Assembly (NCBI GenBank): GCA_002501285.1
Contig: DLSG01000026.1
Span: forward strand, 4,106 to 9,739
DNA from: Christensenella sp. UBA7868
GTDB lineage: Bacteria; Bacillota; Clostridia; Christensenellales; UBA1242
Reading direction: 5' to 3'
DNA length: 5,634 nucleotides
Shown: in pieces, positions 4,823 through 5,634 of the stretch
Layout: the number at the start of each line of letters is the position of its first letter
Numbering within the stretch: the stretch's first letter is position 1
Program-made: the position numbers and the translations under genes
Notes under the pieces: model-generated
Database searches by the model: none
Seen by the model: only the letters and a program-made list of their open reading frames with translations
Told to the model about the DNA's origin: nothing

Positions 4823-5634
4823 ATGAGAGATTTAAAAAAATTTATTACAAGAACAGTTTGTAACATAAGTGCAGGCATTATGGCAACTGTAAGTGTTGGT
4901 TCATTTTTTGTAAAGAATGAAGATAAAGACATTTTAAAAAACAGAATTTATCAAGAAAGAATTATTGAAGATTTAGATGCTAACATGGAACTTATGTATA
5001 ATAGAAAATCTTCAAAATCGAAAATCGAGAATAATGGAATTGTAAGGCTTAAACCTAATGACGACAATAAAATTTATGTGGAAATACAAGATAATGTAGA
5101 GCCAAGAGCAAAAGATAATGTAGAAAAGGTTTTAAACGAATTTAACGAAATTTTTGAATACATTAACGATAGATATAATTTTGTTGCTTGCAGCGAGATT
5201 GAAGCAGAAAAACAGAGAGCACAATCAAAAACCACATTAAGTGTAGAATACAGATATTTTGATTCGGAAACAACTTCGGGGAGAAATGTTTCAGATATAA
5301 CAAATTATTCGTTACTAACCGAAAATGGAAAGCAAGTAAATGCTTATGTTTACAGCGGATTAATATCTTTAAACAGTCTGTTTTTTGATTCTCTTCCAGA
5401 CGAATCTCAACGCTATGTAATAAAACACGAATTGCTTCATAGTTTGGGTTTTGCTGATATGTATGAAGGATATAAAGACGAAACAAGCATAATGAATTCT
5501 CGTTTAAGAGATTTTTCCGAACATATTAGTCCAAACGATTTTAAAATGCTGTATTGTGCTTATGGGGACAAACATATTAAGGCAGATGGTCAATACGACT
5601 ATTGGAAAGTTTTAGAAATTAAAAATAAAATTAA
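4823..5634 (+). CDS. Matrixin-like (metzincin) zinc metalloprotease, 3' end off the window
   Basis: The first 270 residues are visible and the frame is open at the right edge. A basic start (MRDLKKFITR) and a hydrophobic stretch at about 12-30 look like a signal anchor or signal peptide, so the enzyme probably acts at or outside the membrane. A charged region (about 31-95) follows and may be a spacer or propeptide. The protease core has HELLHSLGFAD (202-212): zinc ligands H202 and H206, catalytic E203, and the extended H-E-x-x-H-x-x-G-x-x-D form with Asp212 as third ligand. SIMN follows, with Met224 as a likely Met-turn, then ISPNDFKMLYCAYG (235-248), matching the closing helix of matrixins. 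I see no Cys-switch motif. The substrate is unknown. ATG 4823 is preferred because it gives the basic N-terminus. The only upstream Shine-Dalgarno-like bases (GGTGA, 4806-4810) lie inside the promoter. An ATG at 4880 is possible but would cut the signal segment. Confidence 0.85.
   Translation, partial: MRDLKKFITRTVCNISAGIMATVSVGSFFVKNEDKDILKNRIYQERIIEDLDANMELMYNRKSSKSKIENNGIVRLKPNDDNKIYVEIQDNVEPRAKDNVEKVLNEFNEIFEYINDRYNFVACSEIEAEKQRAQSKTTLSVEYRYFDSETTSGRNVSDITNYSLLTENGKQVNAYVYSGLISLNSLFFDSLPDESQRYVIKHELLHSLGFADMYEGYKDETSIMNSRLRDFSEHISPNDFKMLYCAYGDKHIKADGQYDYWKVLEIKNKI

Noticed and set aside
4717..5486. Minus-strand ORFs of 71 and 107 residues opposite the metalloprotease
   Set aside because: The plus-strand frame contains an intact zinc site and matrixin motifs; the antisense frames show nothing recognisable.

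Overview
This is an AT-rich window with TAA stops, TGG for tryptophan and mostly strong AGGAG/GAGG ribosome sites. It suggests a low-GC Bacillota, probably a gut-type Clostridia relative. A DUF6273-type lipoprotein, an RHS core with the NPFRYR signature, XRE regulators with a zinc-ribbon tail and a DUF1273/YpsA-like SLOG protein all fit that, but nothing here allows a genus call.

Layout, left to right. (1) Bases 1-899, minus strand: the C-terminal part of an RHS/YD-repeat protein. It runs off the left edge and has lost its 5' part. A short ATG ORF (958-869) overlaps it in the frame that a -1 shift would join. (2) 1113-1997, plus: a DUF6273-type lipoprotein with an extended -10 promoter. A long hairpin at 2053-2103 follows and can terminate both convergent genes. 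(3) 2156-3895: a compact divergent module. On the minus strand, a tandem-HTH regulator is followed 36 nt later by a uracil-DNA-glycosylase-superfamily protein. On the plus strand is a SLOG (DUF1273) protein. The shared upstream region carries two near-identical 15-bp direct repeats exactly 30 bp apart, overlapping the predicted promoters of both arms. (4) 3944-4564, minus: an XRE regulator with two membrane helices and a four-cysteine zinc ribbon, ending at a clean hairpin terminator. (5) 4823 to the right edge, plus: the first 270 residues of a matrixin-like zinc protease with an N-terminal hydrophobic anchor. It sits behind a near-consensus promoter whose predicted transcription start falls on the ATG.

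How they may work together. The central module looks like a self-regulated unit: the tandem-HTH protein probably binds the two repeats and controls itself, the glycosylase-like enzyme and the SLOG protein. Pairing a DNA-base glycosylase fold with a SLOG (nucleotide/nucleoside-binding Rossmann) protein suggests a nucleotide-centred stress or phage-conflict role, which is inference. The RHS fragment, lipoprotein and metalloprotease are surface or secreted functions typical of accessory regions and have no visible regulatory link to the module. No tRNA, rRNA, CRISPR array, transposase or integrase was seen.
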